A stretch of DNA of 64,000 nt from Atherix ibis. Taxonomy: Eukaryota > Arthropoda > Insecta > Diptera > Athericidae. Location of the stretch: contig OY282605.1 in NCBI GenBank assembly GCA_958298945.1, positions 1,263,811 through 1,327,810 of the forward strand, read 5' to 3'. The translations under genes and the position numbers were made by a program. The notes beneath the pieces are model-generated. The model was not told the origin of the DNA, made no database searches, and saw only the letters and a program-made list of their open reading frames with translations. Positions 1-13,528 of the stretch are shown piece after piece (within the stretch, counting starts at the first letter, position 1; each line of letters starts with the position of its first letter).

Positions 1-717
1 ATGTATTGGATAGCGGAAATGCCATGTACACGAGTATATCGAAGACGATAAAAAACTCATAAAGATTGCTTGTTTTGGTTTTGTTACAATACGCCATGCT
101 ACCAACTACCGACTGAGAACAAAAAAAATTTCCTAAAAGCTCTCATAAACCGAGTACAACTAAAACGATTGCCAGTTTTCTAATTTGCACATATATTTCG
201 CAATGTGATTATGCCAACTTATATTGTACTAAAACTTTTGAAAGAGAAAAATTATCTTTTGTTTATTCAGAAATTTTTGTTTTAATAATAATTACGATAA
301 GAAAATAATACTTGGTTATTCGAAAAAAATTGGAGCCCTAATATTATTTTTATTGGGGCCTTTTTTGCTAAAAGATTCGATAATTTTATAAATTTGTTTT
401 ATAAAATTAATTTTCTATTAATAATAATAATAATAATTTTACCGATTTTTTTCTTCGATAGAAACTGCATTTTTATCTATCACGATAAATAACACTGCCT
501 TATCCACACTTATTCATATTTGCTGACTGATGATAATATTCTCTCGAAACTCACATAATAATCAGTGAACAACTTGTGATAAAAAAAGACAGAATATTTC
601 TCTTTGTTTGTTATGCATTTTTCTTTTGTTTCTGTTTTTTTTTTTGGTGACAGACGAAACTTATTATTTGAGTTGTGCTTGTTTTATCTAATAGATGTCG
701 TTAGTGGTATTCGATGT
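1..717. other. AT-rich DNA, no gene seen
   Basis: Only a (TAA)n run at about 417-437 and an imperfect hairpin around GAGCCCTAATA/TATTGGGGCC (about 332-361) are visible. The 87-codon frame at 604-867 runs into the next element and looks fortuitous. Confidence 0.5.
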
Positions 718-743
718 TATTTATTTACTTACCAACTGATAAT
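718..743. repeat. 26-bp direct repeat, left copy
   Basis: It starts TATTTATTTACTTACC and ends ACTGATAAT; it recurs at 1316-1341 with one A/C difference, on the outer sides of the inverted-repeat element. Confidence 0.85.
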
Positions 744-1315
744 AGCTGTATTCCATTGGACCAATTTTGCTACTCACAAGTACTCGCGAGTAGATGCCCA
801 ATGGAACGGAAGATTTACTGACAAAAGTAAAATATATCCTCAAAATAGTCAACATCAAAACCTATAATCTAAAAATCAAAACCAACTGCAGTACGTCCTT
901 AATGACTTGGTCGGTGTAAAAACATACTGTATTCGGCTAAAAAGAGTATAATATTTACAACACTTATTCGTTAAATTATTGTTTTAAATGAAAACCACAT
1001 ATCGATAATCCTTTCTGCAACAACTCTTGTTAATCTAAAGTATTTCTTAAAATGCAAATCTGTGTAATTTCCAATTACAAGTACATAATTTTCAACTCTA
1101 GGTTTCTTAATATATGAAGGCACAACAAAAATATGACACTTCAACATAACCAACGAACCTGCTAAGCCGTCTATTTTCATTTTGGGAACTAAAATCACCC
1201 TACCGTAAATTGTATGCGTAACTACTCATTCGAACTATTCATTTGTACGAGCAAGAGTAGGTGCGAGCAGCTAGAAGTACTTGTGAGTAGCAAAATTGCT
1301 TCAATGGAATACAGC
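744..1315. mobile_element. 573-bp inverted-repeat element, possible PIF/Harbinger relic
   Basis: The ends are inverted repeats of about 45 bp with few mismatches (both start AGCTGTATTCCATTG and contain CAATTTTGCTACTCACAAG). A minus-strand frame (1198-971) includes DLHFKKYFRLTRVVAERIID, which resembles the helical region before the catalytic core of PIF/Harbinger transposases; this assignment is tentative. The element sits between two 26-bp direct repeats (718-743 and 1316-1341, one mismatch). Confidence 0.5.
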
Positions 1316-1341
1316 TATTTATTTACTTACCCACTGATAAT
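1316..1341. repeat. 26-bp direct repeat, right copy
   Basis: Partner of 718-743, in the same orientation. If it is a target-site duplication it is unusually long for a DNA transposon. Confidence 0.85.
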
Positions 1342-1639
1342 AATGATTGATGCTGTGTTTGCTGCCCATCGTGACCGATAGGTTGTTACTAAAATTTTTA
1401 TATCGGAATCATTTATTGCCTCAATAAAAGACTAGGCATTAACTTCGATAGACCCTGCGAGGTCTAAAAATTAATTAATAACATAAAAGATGCGAGAAAA
1501 ACCTGGCAACAGTGCGAGAAAAATCTGGCAATGATGCAAGAACGATTTGGGACTTCTTTTCTATAAAGCTTGTACGTTTGTCGCTCCTAGATGCACAGTT
1601 TTCCTTTTTTTCTCCTAAATGCGCAGTCTTACAATCAAT

Positions 1640-1990
1640 TTAGAGGATGTGTCATCAAATATTGTGCTGAGCGCGGTGAATCCACAAGTTTGACATACGA
1701 AAAGTTGCAACAAGGCTATTGGAAGCATTCCTTATCAAGTGCACAAATTTGTCGGTAGCATAAAGATTTTCGAAAGCTGATGAAAATATGAAATGAGTAA
1801 GGTCAGACCATCGAAAAACATTGATGCTCATTGAAAAACTCCGAAAAAGACTCAGTCCATATTCTCTAAGATAAAAAAAAAACATTTCAGAAGGAGTCTT
1901 GTTGGGACTCCAGTGGAAGCATTCCAGCACTGCTACGAAGGGTGGAAACAACGCCTCCACCGATGTATAGCTGCCGAAGGGAAATAACGG
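1640..1990 (+). mobile_element. Internally deleted mariner relic
   Basis: The plus strand gives an N-terminal-like piece (SLTYEKLQQGYWKHSLSS..ICR.HKDFRK), then, after a large deletion, the C-terminal piece EAFQHCYEGWKQRLHRCIAA. The catalytic core is missing. The same C-terminal family recurs near 54.6 kb. Confidence 0.65.
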
Positions 1991-4325
1991 TTCCATTACA
2001 CCATTCTGTCGGACTGGAATGGAAGATCGTGGCTCGGGACCGGGTCGTCTGGAGTTGTTTGATTGAGCACACCTAGACCAGACTATCGATTCTCGTGCGC
2101 TATTGATAATAACAGTGTCTTTTCTGCTTTGGAATTAATTCTTGTCGGAAAACAGCATATCTCATATAATGAAAAGACACTTCTTCTTCCATTCTGTATC
2201 CGTAGAATGTTTTTAAATTATTGAAGTTTTTTTAATAAATATTATATGGTATTTTTGGCTTTATTTTGAGTTAATTTTGTACTGAGACGCAACAGCTCAA
2301 CTTCATTGTCTATGATTTTAAGCGCGCCATCTATCACGTGAAAATATCACTAGCAGCAATTGAACTCTAAATCTATGATTCCAGCGTATAATTATCGAGA
2401 ATTATTTATGCACCAAAATTATAAGAGGTTCTGCGTATAGTTTAAAGATATAGGAGCACATTTAAAATTTCTACTAATCAATATTTAATTGACTCTTTAA
2501 ACCAGATTACATTCTATCTAAATTTTGAGAAGAACAAAAAAACCAAAAAGTTTAGCCAAAGCGTGAATATTTCTTTATGGTTGATAATTTTAATAACGAA
2601 TAAATGTCCAAACTTCTTCAGTATCATAGTTCTTGGAATTAAGTGTAAATACTTAGTGAAGGTGCACATAAATTATGCAAATTGTCAATATTTTGCGGTT
2701 GTGATATTTTTAAATTGCGAACAATTTGAAAGTTTCTTTTTCCTTTTACAGATCGGGGCTACTAAAAAGATCCGCAAACATCTCGTAATTGACCTTCTGA
2801 TCGTACTACTTGCTTTGTATCTTCATTCTAAGAAGAAGCCAATACACAAGAGAACGTGTATGAAAATCCACAATAAGAAAGATATTTTCTCATTGATCGA
2901 CTCTCCATGGTCTGACCTTGAACTTTTGTTAATTTCCTTGTTCTTTGATCTTTTCGTTCACAATAATTGACGGTGAATCATCACAAAAATTGGCATTTCC
3001 GTAAAAATCCACAATATTAATTTGCAAATCCACAGCAGAGTTCAAAGTCATCTTCTAATATGGGGGATTATATTGTAAAAAAATATTTAAAAAAAAGAAA
3101 AGAAATCGTAACTATTCTACTGAGGCAAGATGAGGCTCCTTTTTTAAATATATTTTTTTGTTGATTAATCTCAATCGTAATTATAAGCTTGAATGGTGGT
3201 TATGGACGGCCACATATTTTTTCATGTCTTTAATGCGATAATAATTAACACTTTACACTAAAGAGTTTTCAAGAAAAATTATCTTAAATTAAAGTTTTTA
3301 CCAAAAAACACTTATTTTTTTTTTTATTATTTCAGTAAAAAACTTGAGCAGAAATAAATTAACCTTTTTGTAAAACGTTTTCGATAATATTCTACAAAAA
3401 TGTGTAGAAAAAAAAATTAGTTCAAAAATTCTATTTAATTTGGCTTTTCTCAATACAAAAGTCAATTAGACATAAAACGAATTTAATTTAATAACAAAAT
3501 GTTAATTAAATCAATTTGGTTTTCTTAAATTTTTTTTGTTTTTTGTTCTATTGTCTTCTTTCGGGTTGGTTGAGAATTTTTTTTAGAATATTCATGAAGT
3601 TTTTACAAATTCTTAGCAAAAATTACTTTAAAATATTTAGAAAAAAAAGTTTCTGTAAAAATTGTTTTTTTTGTGCAAATAAATTACAAAAGTAAGTTTT
3701 TTATATAATATATGACAGTGTGTTGAAGTGCGAGTTATTTGGTTTTATTTATGTTAGCCTTAAACCCCGGGACGAACACAATTTTGCAACAAGCGATTGA
3801 AAAAAAGCGAAAAAATAGAAAAATCTTTTTATTTTTATTTTTGACTATAATTTCACAAGACCACTAAACAACACAAGATCACTAACTTTATGTCTTTTAG
3901 ACCTTTTGTACTAATAATAAGAAAATGTCTGCGTGACTTTCGCAAAAGTTACATTAGAAAAACTAAAAAATAAGAATAGAAAATTACTTTTGTTCTGATA
4001 ATAAAATAAGTCCATAATACAACAAACAAAAAAGACTCATAGTTAAGTTATCCCTGTTACTCTCTGGGGGGGAAATATTTTTGCTAGACTTTCGTAAAAA
4101 AAATTCTTAAAAAAACTAAAAGAAATAAAAAGGGTTTTCCCCTTTATTTGACATAACTCCATTTTACTGCGAAATTTGGACAAATGTGTTCTTAATTTAA
4201 CCACCAGATGTGCTCATAATCAACTTACTCTTTACGAAAGCATCAAACAAATTGTCTCGAATAACGAGATTAATTTTCTTTTGTTGATGAAAAATCGTTT
4301 TTTTTTTGTTGCTTTAAAATAGTTT
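1991..4325. other. AT-rich DNA, no gene recognised
   Basis: A 135-codon open frame (2563-2970, +) has a hydrophobic start and a Lys-rich middle but no family that I recognise and no supporting neighbours. Nothing else stands out. Confidence 0.4.
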
Positions 4326-6566
4326 TAAAAAAAGGATCCCTCTACTGATTAATGGGCCATTTTTACTTAGGTGCCTTTAGCACAAACAATTTAAACGTGG
4401 GTCCATTTTTATAAAAAAATTTCAAATTTGATGTTTTGCTTTTTTTTATAGAAAAATTTTGTTACATTGGATTTGCACACACAAATTTAAATTTGAAGCC
4501 GTTTTTACCAAAAAATTCATATTTAAAGCTTTTTTTGCTTTATATCAAAAAATTTGAATTAGTCGCCATTTTAAAAACATTACACTTGAATTCTTTTTAC
4601 TAAAAATTTTAATTTAAAGCTATTAATAATTAATATAAAAAATTATTATGTAGGACACCATTTTTAAGGAAGAAAAAAAAATTTGAATTAGGCGCTATTC
4701 TTACAGAAAAATTTGCACAGCAGCCTCAATTTTTACCTGCAATTTTGAAACAGGCTTTATTTTTGCAAGAAATTTCACTTTCATATTTTTAAAAAAGGAT
4801 TCTTACTGATTGATGAGGCATTTTTACTTGGGTGCCTTTAGCACACAAAAATTGTACTTGAAGCCATTTTTACAAAAAACAAATTCAAATTTGATGCTTT
4901 TTTTACAGAAAAATTTGGTTACAGCGTATTTGCACAAAAAATTTAATTTCAATCCGTTTTTACCAAAGAAAGTTCGTACTTAAAGCTTTTTTTTTGCTTT
5001 TTACCAGAAAAATTTGAATTAGCCGCCATTTAAAAAAAATATTTGTATAAGTTGCCATTTAACTTATTTTAGTTATCGATTAATCCGTTATTTTTTAAAA
5101 AAAAACTATTATGTAGGATATCATAATTATTTAAAAAAAATTGAATTAGTCGCCATTTGAAAAAAAATACACTTGAAGCCATTTTTACTGAAAATTCTAA
5201 TTAAAAGCTATTAATAATTAATATAAAAATTTATTATGTAGGACACCATTTTTATGTAGAAAAAAAAATTTGAATTGGGCGCCATTGTTACAAAAAAAAG
5301 TTTGCACAGCAGCCTCAACTTTTACCTGCAATTTTGAAACTGGCTTTATTTTTGCAAGAAATTTCACTTCATATTTTTAAAAAAGGATTCCTACTGATTG
5401 ATGAGCCATTTTTACTTGGGTGCCTTTAGCACAAAAAATTTAAACGTGGAGCCATTTTTACAAAAAAAATTGGAATTTGACAAGAAAATTTGGTTACAGC
5501 GGATTTGCACAAAAAACTTAATTTCAATCCGTTTCTACCAAAAAAAAGTTCGTATTTTAAGCTTTTTACAAAAAAAAAATTGAATTAGCCGCCATTTAAA
5601 AAAATGTTAGCATTAGTCGCCATTTTAAAGAAAATTACACTGGAAGCCATTTTTACTTAAAAAAAAATAATTAAAAGCTATTAATAATTATATTTGAATT
5701 AGTTGTCATTTTAAAAAAATTACAATTGAAGCCATTTTTACAAAAAACAAATTTTTACAAAAGAAATTGGAACTTGATGCTTTTTTTTACAGAAAATTTG
5801 GTTACAGCGGATTTGCACAAAAAATTTAATTTCAATCGGTTTTTATCAAAAAAAGTTCGTAGTTAAAGCTTTTTTTTGCTTTTTATCAGAAAAATTTGAA
5901 TTAGCCGCCATTTAAAAAAATATTTGAATTAGTCGCCATTTAAAAAAATTACAATTGAAGCCATTTTTACAAAATATTATTATGTAGGACACCATTTTTA
6001 TGTAGAAAAAAAAATTTGAATTAGGCGCTATTCTAGCAGAAAAATTTGCACAGCAGCCTCAATTTTTACCTGCAATTTTGAAATAGGCTTTATTTTTGCA
6101 AGAAATTTCACTTTCATATTTAAAAAAAAGGATTCCTACTGATTGATGAGCCATTTTTACTTGGGTGCCTTTAGCACAAAAAATTTAAACGTGGAGCCAT
6201 TTTTACAAAAGAAATTGGAACTTGATGCTTATTTTTACAAGAAAATTTGATTACAGCGGATTTGCACAAAAAATTTAATTGCAATCCGTTTCTACAAAAA
6301 AAAAGTTCGTATTTTAAGCTTTTTCCAAAAAAAAATTTGAGTTAGCCACCATTTAAAAAAATATTGGAATTATTTGTCATTTTAAAAAAATTACACTTGA
6401 AGCCATTTTTACAAAAAAATTATTATATAGGACACCATTTTTATGTAGAAAAAAAAATTTGAATTAGGCGCCATTCTTACAGAAAAATTTGCACAGCAGC
6501 CTCAACTTTTACCTGCAATTTTGAAATAGGCTTTATTTTTGCAAGAAATTTCATTTTCATATCTTT
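4326..6566. repeat. Tandem complex repeat, four units
   Basis: Units begin at about 4326, 4791, 5379 and 6122, each opening with AAAAAAGGAT..ACTGAT followed by TTTTACTTGGGTGCCTTTAG or a close variant. Units end with the block GTAGGACACCATTTTTA...GCACAGCAGCCTCAA...TTTGCAAGAAATTTCA. Unit length varies (about 440-750 bp) because inner blocks containing GCCATTTTTAC and TTTGAATTAG(T/C)CGCCATTT are themselves repeated. This is a small, degenerate higher-order array. Confidence 0.85.
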
Positions 6567-9500
6567 GGTTTCGATTACTGCAATATTTTACGCATTTATC
6601 TACATGCAAAGTCTAAAAACCCGTTTAGTGTTATTGTTTAATAAAAGACATTTTTAGACAAAAAACTTAATTTATGGTACTAAAATCAACCATTTTATGC
6701 GTACAAAAAAAAATACAGCAAAACTGATTCTAGCAACCTTTGTTATTATTACAATTTAGTATAAAAACCGAATTAAGCTGACTTTTTTTACGAATGTTAT
6801 ACGTTTTAAGTTTTTTATTCAATTGCAAGTTTTTGTTTTGTTCCTGATTTTTTGCTTCGGCGATGTTGGCAAACTTCAATTTGAATTTCTAGAAAACAAT
6901 TTACCAGGTTGGTTATCTAAAATATATTTTTTTTTTGTGTTTGGACGGATGTGTGCGTGTGTGTGCCCAGTCAACCGAAAACCAAACGTAGTTAATTCCA
7001 GAATGTTCATGCGAAAATATTTACGTCCAACGACCTTTCCGTTAGATATTTTTGACATTTTTGAGATTATTTTTGTTAGTTTTCCATTATTTTTGTTTGT
7101 TTGTTCTGCTTATAATTATATTGAGATTTGTTTAATTTAATAATAGACATAATTTAATCACAGACAATTCAAAATGAATCAAAATGGGTTGATGATTTCA
7201 GTTCGAACGTGTTTCTTTCTTTTTTTTACTAAAGACAGTGGAGGCGGTAAGGGGTTATTGGAAAACAGTCTGATTGTCTGAATTTAAAAGGCACTCGTTC
7301 ACTTTGGTTTTATGGTTTTGGTGATGGTGCGTATGCAAATCGTACAGCGTTGAAAATAATTACATAACCATGTGTGTTTAGCAACAGTAACGGTAATAAT
7401 GATTATTCGCCGACTGACTAGTTGCCAGTTTTGTATAATGATTATTTGGAAAGTGGGGCGGGCGCAAGTGATTAAATAATCCAAAAACAGAGAAATATTA
7501 AATCAGATACTATAAAAAATTTGCAATAAAAGCATTTTCGTCAGTCTGACAGAGGTGATAAGGGGGCACCGCCATTAAATGTTCCATAAACTTCCTTCAT
7601 CCCCTTTGTTCTTCGTTCCCGTCATTATTTATTTTCATTTTCTTTTTTTTTACTTTTCAATAATTTTTAAAAATAACCACAATAATAATGACAACAACGG
7701 TTACAGTGACAATGTTGATCCACCGAATCTCGCTCGTAAATGGCATAAGACCTCCGCAAAATGAAATGTTGTTCGGCCACGTCTTGACCAAAAACAACAC
7801 CCGCCAGAATTTTTATCTTTTTCAACTGACGGCCGAGTAGAAATTGTCATCGGTTAACTATCGGCCATTTCGTTCATTCACACAGACAGTATAGAATCGT
7901 TTATCTTATTTACACTTTAGCAGAGTGTGTCGTTTTGTTGAATGATCTTCTTTTGACATTTGTATTGGTTTTAATCACAGCTAAAATGTTGTTGTTTCTC
8001 TTAGTTATATTGATTGTGTGTGCTGTGAATAGCTCAGGTGTCCAAACTAACATTGGCCATTTGGTTTGGTTGGTCAGCACTTAAGATTTATAAAACGAAG
8101 TGAGAGGTGATAGGATATTTATTTTTGATTATTGTCTACATGCATAATAATAGTATTGCCAGAATATACTTTTAAACTCAAATTGAATAGGAATTTTTCC
8201 CAAAGGGATTTTCTTCATTTCGAAAAAAGTTATTTTACTTTTATCATTATTTATTCTTAAAAATTTTTCTAGGTTTATAAACAAATATAAATAAAACATT
8301 TTACAAACAAATTCTAATCATTACTTTTTACTTAATTATTGAGAATTTATTTTTATTTTATATTTTGTACAATAGATTCATTTTTTTATTAGCAAAAATA
8401 TCTTAAATTTTATAATTTCTCTAATGACGTGATAAAATATTTCAAAAAAAAAAAAAAAAAAACTTTAAATAATTCTGTTTTAATCAGCATAAAATTATGA
8501 TATGAGCATAATTTCCTAACAGAAATTGTTAAAGAAACGTCAAAAATAAAAAGTATTATTCATAATTTTATTTTTATTCAAATAATTATGAATAATTAAT
8601 TCTAAAAACCTTAAATAAATACAACAGAGATATAAAATATTTTCTTAGTTGATTTTTCCATTGCATAATAAAATATTCTCAGAAATGAATATGAAGTATC
8701 CGATAATATTCTTTTGAATTTAAAGCATTTCATAATTTTTCTGTAAAATTATGGTAATTTTTATTTATCTTCATTCATATACAATATTATACAAATGCTG
8801 GAAATTTTCTATATTAACAAATAGAAATTCGTTCAATTTTATTTGAGTAACACAACATTTCTCTTCAAATTCAATTACTTATTTTTAACGAACTTTATTA
8901 TTCAATAAAATTTCAACAAATAATTATTTAACGATTGTACTTTGTTAAAAAAGGAAGAAAAAAATACTGAGAGTGCTTTTAATATTGAAAGAGAATTATT
9001 TCCTTAAGAAAATCCTTATAACTTTTTTAGTTTTAACACAATAAATATAAAAAATTGGTAGTGATAATAATAAAAATAGAATTTTTTTTTTCAAATTTAA
9101 AAAATCTTTAGGGGCAACACCAGTTTATGAGATTTATCTCTGACGTTATAGCAAGATTAAAAATTGTAAAGAGAAGTCAAGAATATGTAATGGGGGTAGC
9201 TAGAATGAGATGAACAATGACTAGATCAACATGTGTCATTGCGGGCAATCCCACAAGAATTTGGCGAGCTTTTCTGACTCGATCGCCACTGTCACTGCCA
9301 CTGCCACTGTAACAGTTTGGCAAACATTACGCATCGCCCGCGCACTCTACATTTGCCTTATAGAAATAATAATTTTCAATTGTAGTGACCTCTATAGGAT
9401 GACGCGCTTCTTTAATTGCAGTGACTGTTATCGTTTCAAAAGTTCGTATCGTATAGTTTTAGTTTCGGGCTCGATGCTAAAGTAGTATTTTTCCGTGCGA

Positions 9501-9898
9501 CATTTGATCTTTTCGGCGGAATTCGTCTTATCAACACATAAAAAGGGAATTTAATTAAAGGTAAATTTCCAGGTAAGCAAATATGATTCATAAATGAACT
9601 CAGCTGACAAAACCAGCTGCCCAGACTGATAGCGTGAGACGCCGACACATGTGCTCGGCTTAGTATGCAAACATTTGGCTAATAGGACGTATGCTTTTCT
9701 GTGCTAGCTAGCACACTTTTTATATTTGATTGTAATTATTTTCACTAATCATAGTCGTCGCTGTGTGCAATTTTTTTGTTAGCGACAATTTTTGTTCATT
9801 TTTATAACAGTTTAGATATATTGTGTGAAAAATAGTACATTTTTGTTGTGTGAACAAATTTTTAAGTTGAAAAAACAATAATACGAAAATATTAATAA
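6567..9898. other. Gene-free region, mixed complexity
   Basis: No coding gene is recognised. Roughly 7200-8100 and 9230-9700 are less AT-rich than the surroundings. The 9230-9600 part ends at AATTTCCAG|GTAAGC (donor-like, about 9570) and could be a noncoding exon of some transcript, but nothing proves it. The open frame at 6823-7140 shows no family features. Confidence 0.35.
8390..8545. repeat. Dispersed repeat, copy A
   Basis: It shares the order TCTTAAATTT..ATAAT..AATAATTCTGTTTTAATCAG..ATAAAATTATGATATGAGC with 13130-13285 and, more weakly, 24490-24580. The family is unknown. Confidence 0.5.
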
Positions 9899-9929
9899 TT
9901 GTGTGTGTGTGTGTGGGTGGGTGTGTGTG
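9899..9929. repeat. (GT)n microsatellite
   Basis: GT repeat with two GGG interruptions. Confidence 0.9.
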
Positions 9930-10226
9930 ATATGCTAAAAGGACAAACTTTTCGAATTTTCTCATTATTTTGGTGAATATATCAAAGGTAAATATTTATA
10001 TTTTACCTTATTCACGATTAGAATTTGGTGGCAGTTTTATTAAATGAATTTATTATATAATGTGATGTGTTATTTATGGTTTTTGCCAAAAAAAATACAA
10101 CAAAATAGAAATATTTTTAATAGTCATTTTTATGAAAATAAAGACGGCTGCAAAAGTGCATTTATGAGCGTGTGTGGTATTCAATGATTTCTCAATTTGC
10201 CAAAGGAGAGGTGTTTTTGTAGACTT

Positions 10227-10250
10227 CTAATAATAATAATAATAATAATA
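10227..10250. repeat. (TAA)n microsatellite
   Basis: Eight TAA units. Confidence 0.9.
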
Positions 10251-10379
10251 AAAAATAATAAGTGGTGAAGGTGTTGCTGACGTGATTTTAAATCGTACCA
10301 TATATTTTTGTTCTTTTTTCTATGTGAATCATTGCCAGCAAAAAAAATCAAAAAAATACAGTGAATAAATAATTGCAAT

Positions 10380-13129
10380 AAATTGATAAGTTAGGAAATT
10401 ATAATTTTGATTAGAAAATTTCTATATCAAATGATATTATTTAAATCATTATTATCTGTCTATTAGTGATAAGAAATTGTTTTTGTATAATAATATAACA
10501 ATAAAATTAGTGTTTTTGATTGCTTTATTAACAAATTACAAAATATTATGAAATTCCTATTTTCTATTATAAATTAATAATATTCCCATTAAAACTATTG
10601 TACATATTAATGAAAAACATAATTTAGATAAGAAATTTAATTTAGGAATTTTGAAGACATTATGCATTGTTAACCCTTTTTTAATGATGATCATTTCTTA
10701 AAATATTTCTACTAAAAAATATAAAACTTATTGTAAATTTTTGATTTTATATAATTTTCTATTTAATCTAACAAAAAAGTTAATTGTAGTCAGTATTAAT
10801 TGAACTTATATGCAAAAATGTAGAGTTCAAATCGAACTTGTCAAATAGGAACTGTGCCTAAAATGGCCTTGAATTTATTGTTATCAAAAATTGCCTTACC
10901 AAAAAAACATACCATTGAACAAATAGAAAATTCACAAAAAAAAACCTAAAAATAATATTAAAAAATTTGCAAATCTTCCATGTGATTTTTAAAAAAAATT
11001 TCAAAAAAATATTACTTGCTTAAAAAGATAAGATGTTATAAATAAATTTAAAAAAAAAAAATTGTTTATTGCAAAAATTAACAAAAAAACAGCAACAACA
11101 ACAAAAAATTAACAACAATTAATGACGGCGGTTGTTTTTAATACAATTTGAAACTATTAATAAGTTTAGAAAATTTACAAATAAAATATATGATATATAA
11201 TTCATGGTGTAACTAACAAGAACAGCCAATATTAATAATAATAATAATAAATTTCATACTCTTTAGAAAATAATTAAGAATTTCAAAAATTAATTTTTCT
11301 TTTGCAAAAAAAAGCACAAATCAAATATGCATTAGAGTTGACTCAGTAAACAGAGGAGATTGGCTACAACAGTTCTTATGCTGTTGTTGCTCTCTATTTT
11401 ATTGTTAAACTAAAAAATTTATCGTCTGAAAACAGGTTTATAATAATATAATCGTCACATTTGACTTCTCACCATATTCGCAAGTATGTATTCCGCCTCG
11501 CGAGAACGAAATTTAAGTTAGGATTAAAACCTCTTCTAAAAGTTAGTAGTAAAGTTTCTCTTGATAGTATAACAAAAGTTTTTTTTTTTTTTGCTAACAA
11601 AACTCTATTCATTTTATTAACCGTAAAAAATTTTAAACTCGCGGATCATTAATATTTATTCGAAATTAGTTTTTAATTGTTTTTTTTTTAAGTAATTTAA
11701 ATTATATTATAAGAAAAAGAGAAGAATAAATACACTTTCTAGGAATAAACATAAATATTAGAAAATTCTGTTTTTAAACAAAAAAATTGGAAGCTTTTCT
11801 CTTAAATAATGTGTCATATAATGTCAAGAGTAAAAATATTTGAATTTCGAAAATGAGTGGGAGAAGGAGGACGATGATATAAACTACAATACTAAATCCC
11901 CATCAGTTTTGGTTGCGGTTGATTTTTTTTTTAAATTTATTTTCAAAATAGTGCGTCCAAATATTTTTGCATTTAAATTTTTAAAATATTTTTGCGTGAG
12001 AGTCGGTTTTTTTTTTTTAAGTCATTGTATATATTTTCGTATTAAATAATTCGCAGTTGGAATACGTTATTGCACGTACAAATACTGTCAGAATGCGTTC
12101 ATCTGTCTTCCTTGTCTTGGGGAGCATAATGTCCAATGAACGACTAGTGAGGGCATTGATGCTGACACCAATTTAAAATATAACCCCCGCCGGTATATCC
12201 TCTCTCGAAGGGGATACTGTGTGGAATTTTTGGAAGGCCCCTTTACTTTTACAAGGGGCTGTTAAAGATTATTAGCTGAAATGATGTGCCAAATTAAAGG
12301 TGCAATGCAGGTAAAAATGTATTCAAGGTCTGTTACTGATTATGTTTCTATTTTTACTATATCCTCGTCTCAGGGTTGGTATAAATGGGGGTTGAGTCGT
12401 GTTTACAAAAAACCCCTCCCCCCCTTCTCTGTAAGGAAATTTCAGTATTAGACATTCGTTTGACAGACTTTGAATAGGAATAATTGCGATAAAATAATTC
12501 ACATTCTCAACTGTTATATTTTATAAATTTATGTGTTCATATTCAAGCAATGGCTGCCATCTGTACTTTTGAATGGGTTTTTATTAGGCAGGGGATGATG
12601 GTTCTCTTGATGATATTCCTTATGTTGGATTGCAGCTTTTGTGTGTGGTAGTCCTTTTAATAGTCGTGTCTGCCTTTCTTTACTACCATTTATTTCGGAT
12701 TCGTTTCTGTTTTTATCAGGTTTTTTTTTCGTGCACACGTAAAAATAGGTCAACAAAGGCTGTTTTTATGAATGGGTTTCGATATTTGCGAACATTTAAA
12801 GTATTATAGATAATTCCGTTCACGTGATTTTGAGCTACAAAAATAATTGATTTTTCTTTTCAAATTTACTTGTGTTTATAAATTTATGTAACTTTTTTTG
12901 TTTGTTTATTTATTCAGAAATAAAATACATAAATTAGAGAGAATGGGATGAATTTGGATTGGGAACAACTAAGATAGAGTCATGGCAAAAATTATATGGT
13001 CAGGGTGGATTGATTTTGCATACCACTTTTTATGCTCGAATTAAATACACTTTTCTCAAATGAATTTTTTTTCTGCGTTCCTATAATGGCAGAAAATACT
13101 TATTTTTATGACGCTTCGAATTGCTTTTT
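10380..13129. other. Gene-free AT-rich DNA
   Basis: Nothing recognised. 12050-12470 is richer in G+C and contains a short stem (GGCCCCTTTAC...AAGGGGCT near 12236), but no frame or RNA fold could be assigned. Confidence 0.4.
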
Positions 13130-13285
13130 AGATAAGCAAAGATATTCTAAATTTCATAATATTGTCCTGTGATGACATAAAAAAAATTATTTTTGAAAAA
13201 AAAAACATTTTCCAAATAATTCTGTGTGAATCAGCATAAAAAAATTATGATATGAGCTCAGTTTTATTTTAGAATTTACTAAAGC
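13130..13285. repeat. Dispersed repeat, copy B
   Basis: Partner of 8390-8545: both hold AATAATTCTG(T)..AATCAGCATAAAA followed by TTATGATATGAGC. Confidence 0.5.
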
Positions 13286-13528
13286 TGCCAAAAAATTACA
13301 ATTAAAAAGAAAAATTACAGTAAAAAAAATTTTAAACATTATTATTTTTTAAATGCATTACAAAATGGTCTAATAAAGCAAACGAAAGCACAAATGCAAA
13401 CAAATTTATTTAAATAATAAGTGTACCGAACATACTTTATTTATTTTAACACAATGAAAACAGAATGAAAAATTCGTTACCTTAAATTTTCTTACACACG
13501 CTTTACTTACGGCTCTGAACTAATTTCT

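Noticed and set aside
332..372. Stem-loop followed by T-run, like a terminator
   Set aside because: Imperfect stem in AT-rich eukaryotic DNA; no gene ends there.
2563..2970. 135-codon open frame on the plus strand
   Set aside because: Composition follows the AT-rich background, no recognised domain, no splice or neighbour support.
6823..7140. 105-codon open frame on the plus strand
   Set aside because: Hydrophobic low-complexity translation of T-rich DNA without family features.
12050..12470. Possible structured RNA or exon in a less AT-rich block
   Set aside because: Only one short stem is visible; no frame, boxes or conserved layout to support an RNA gene.
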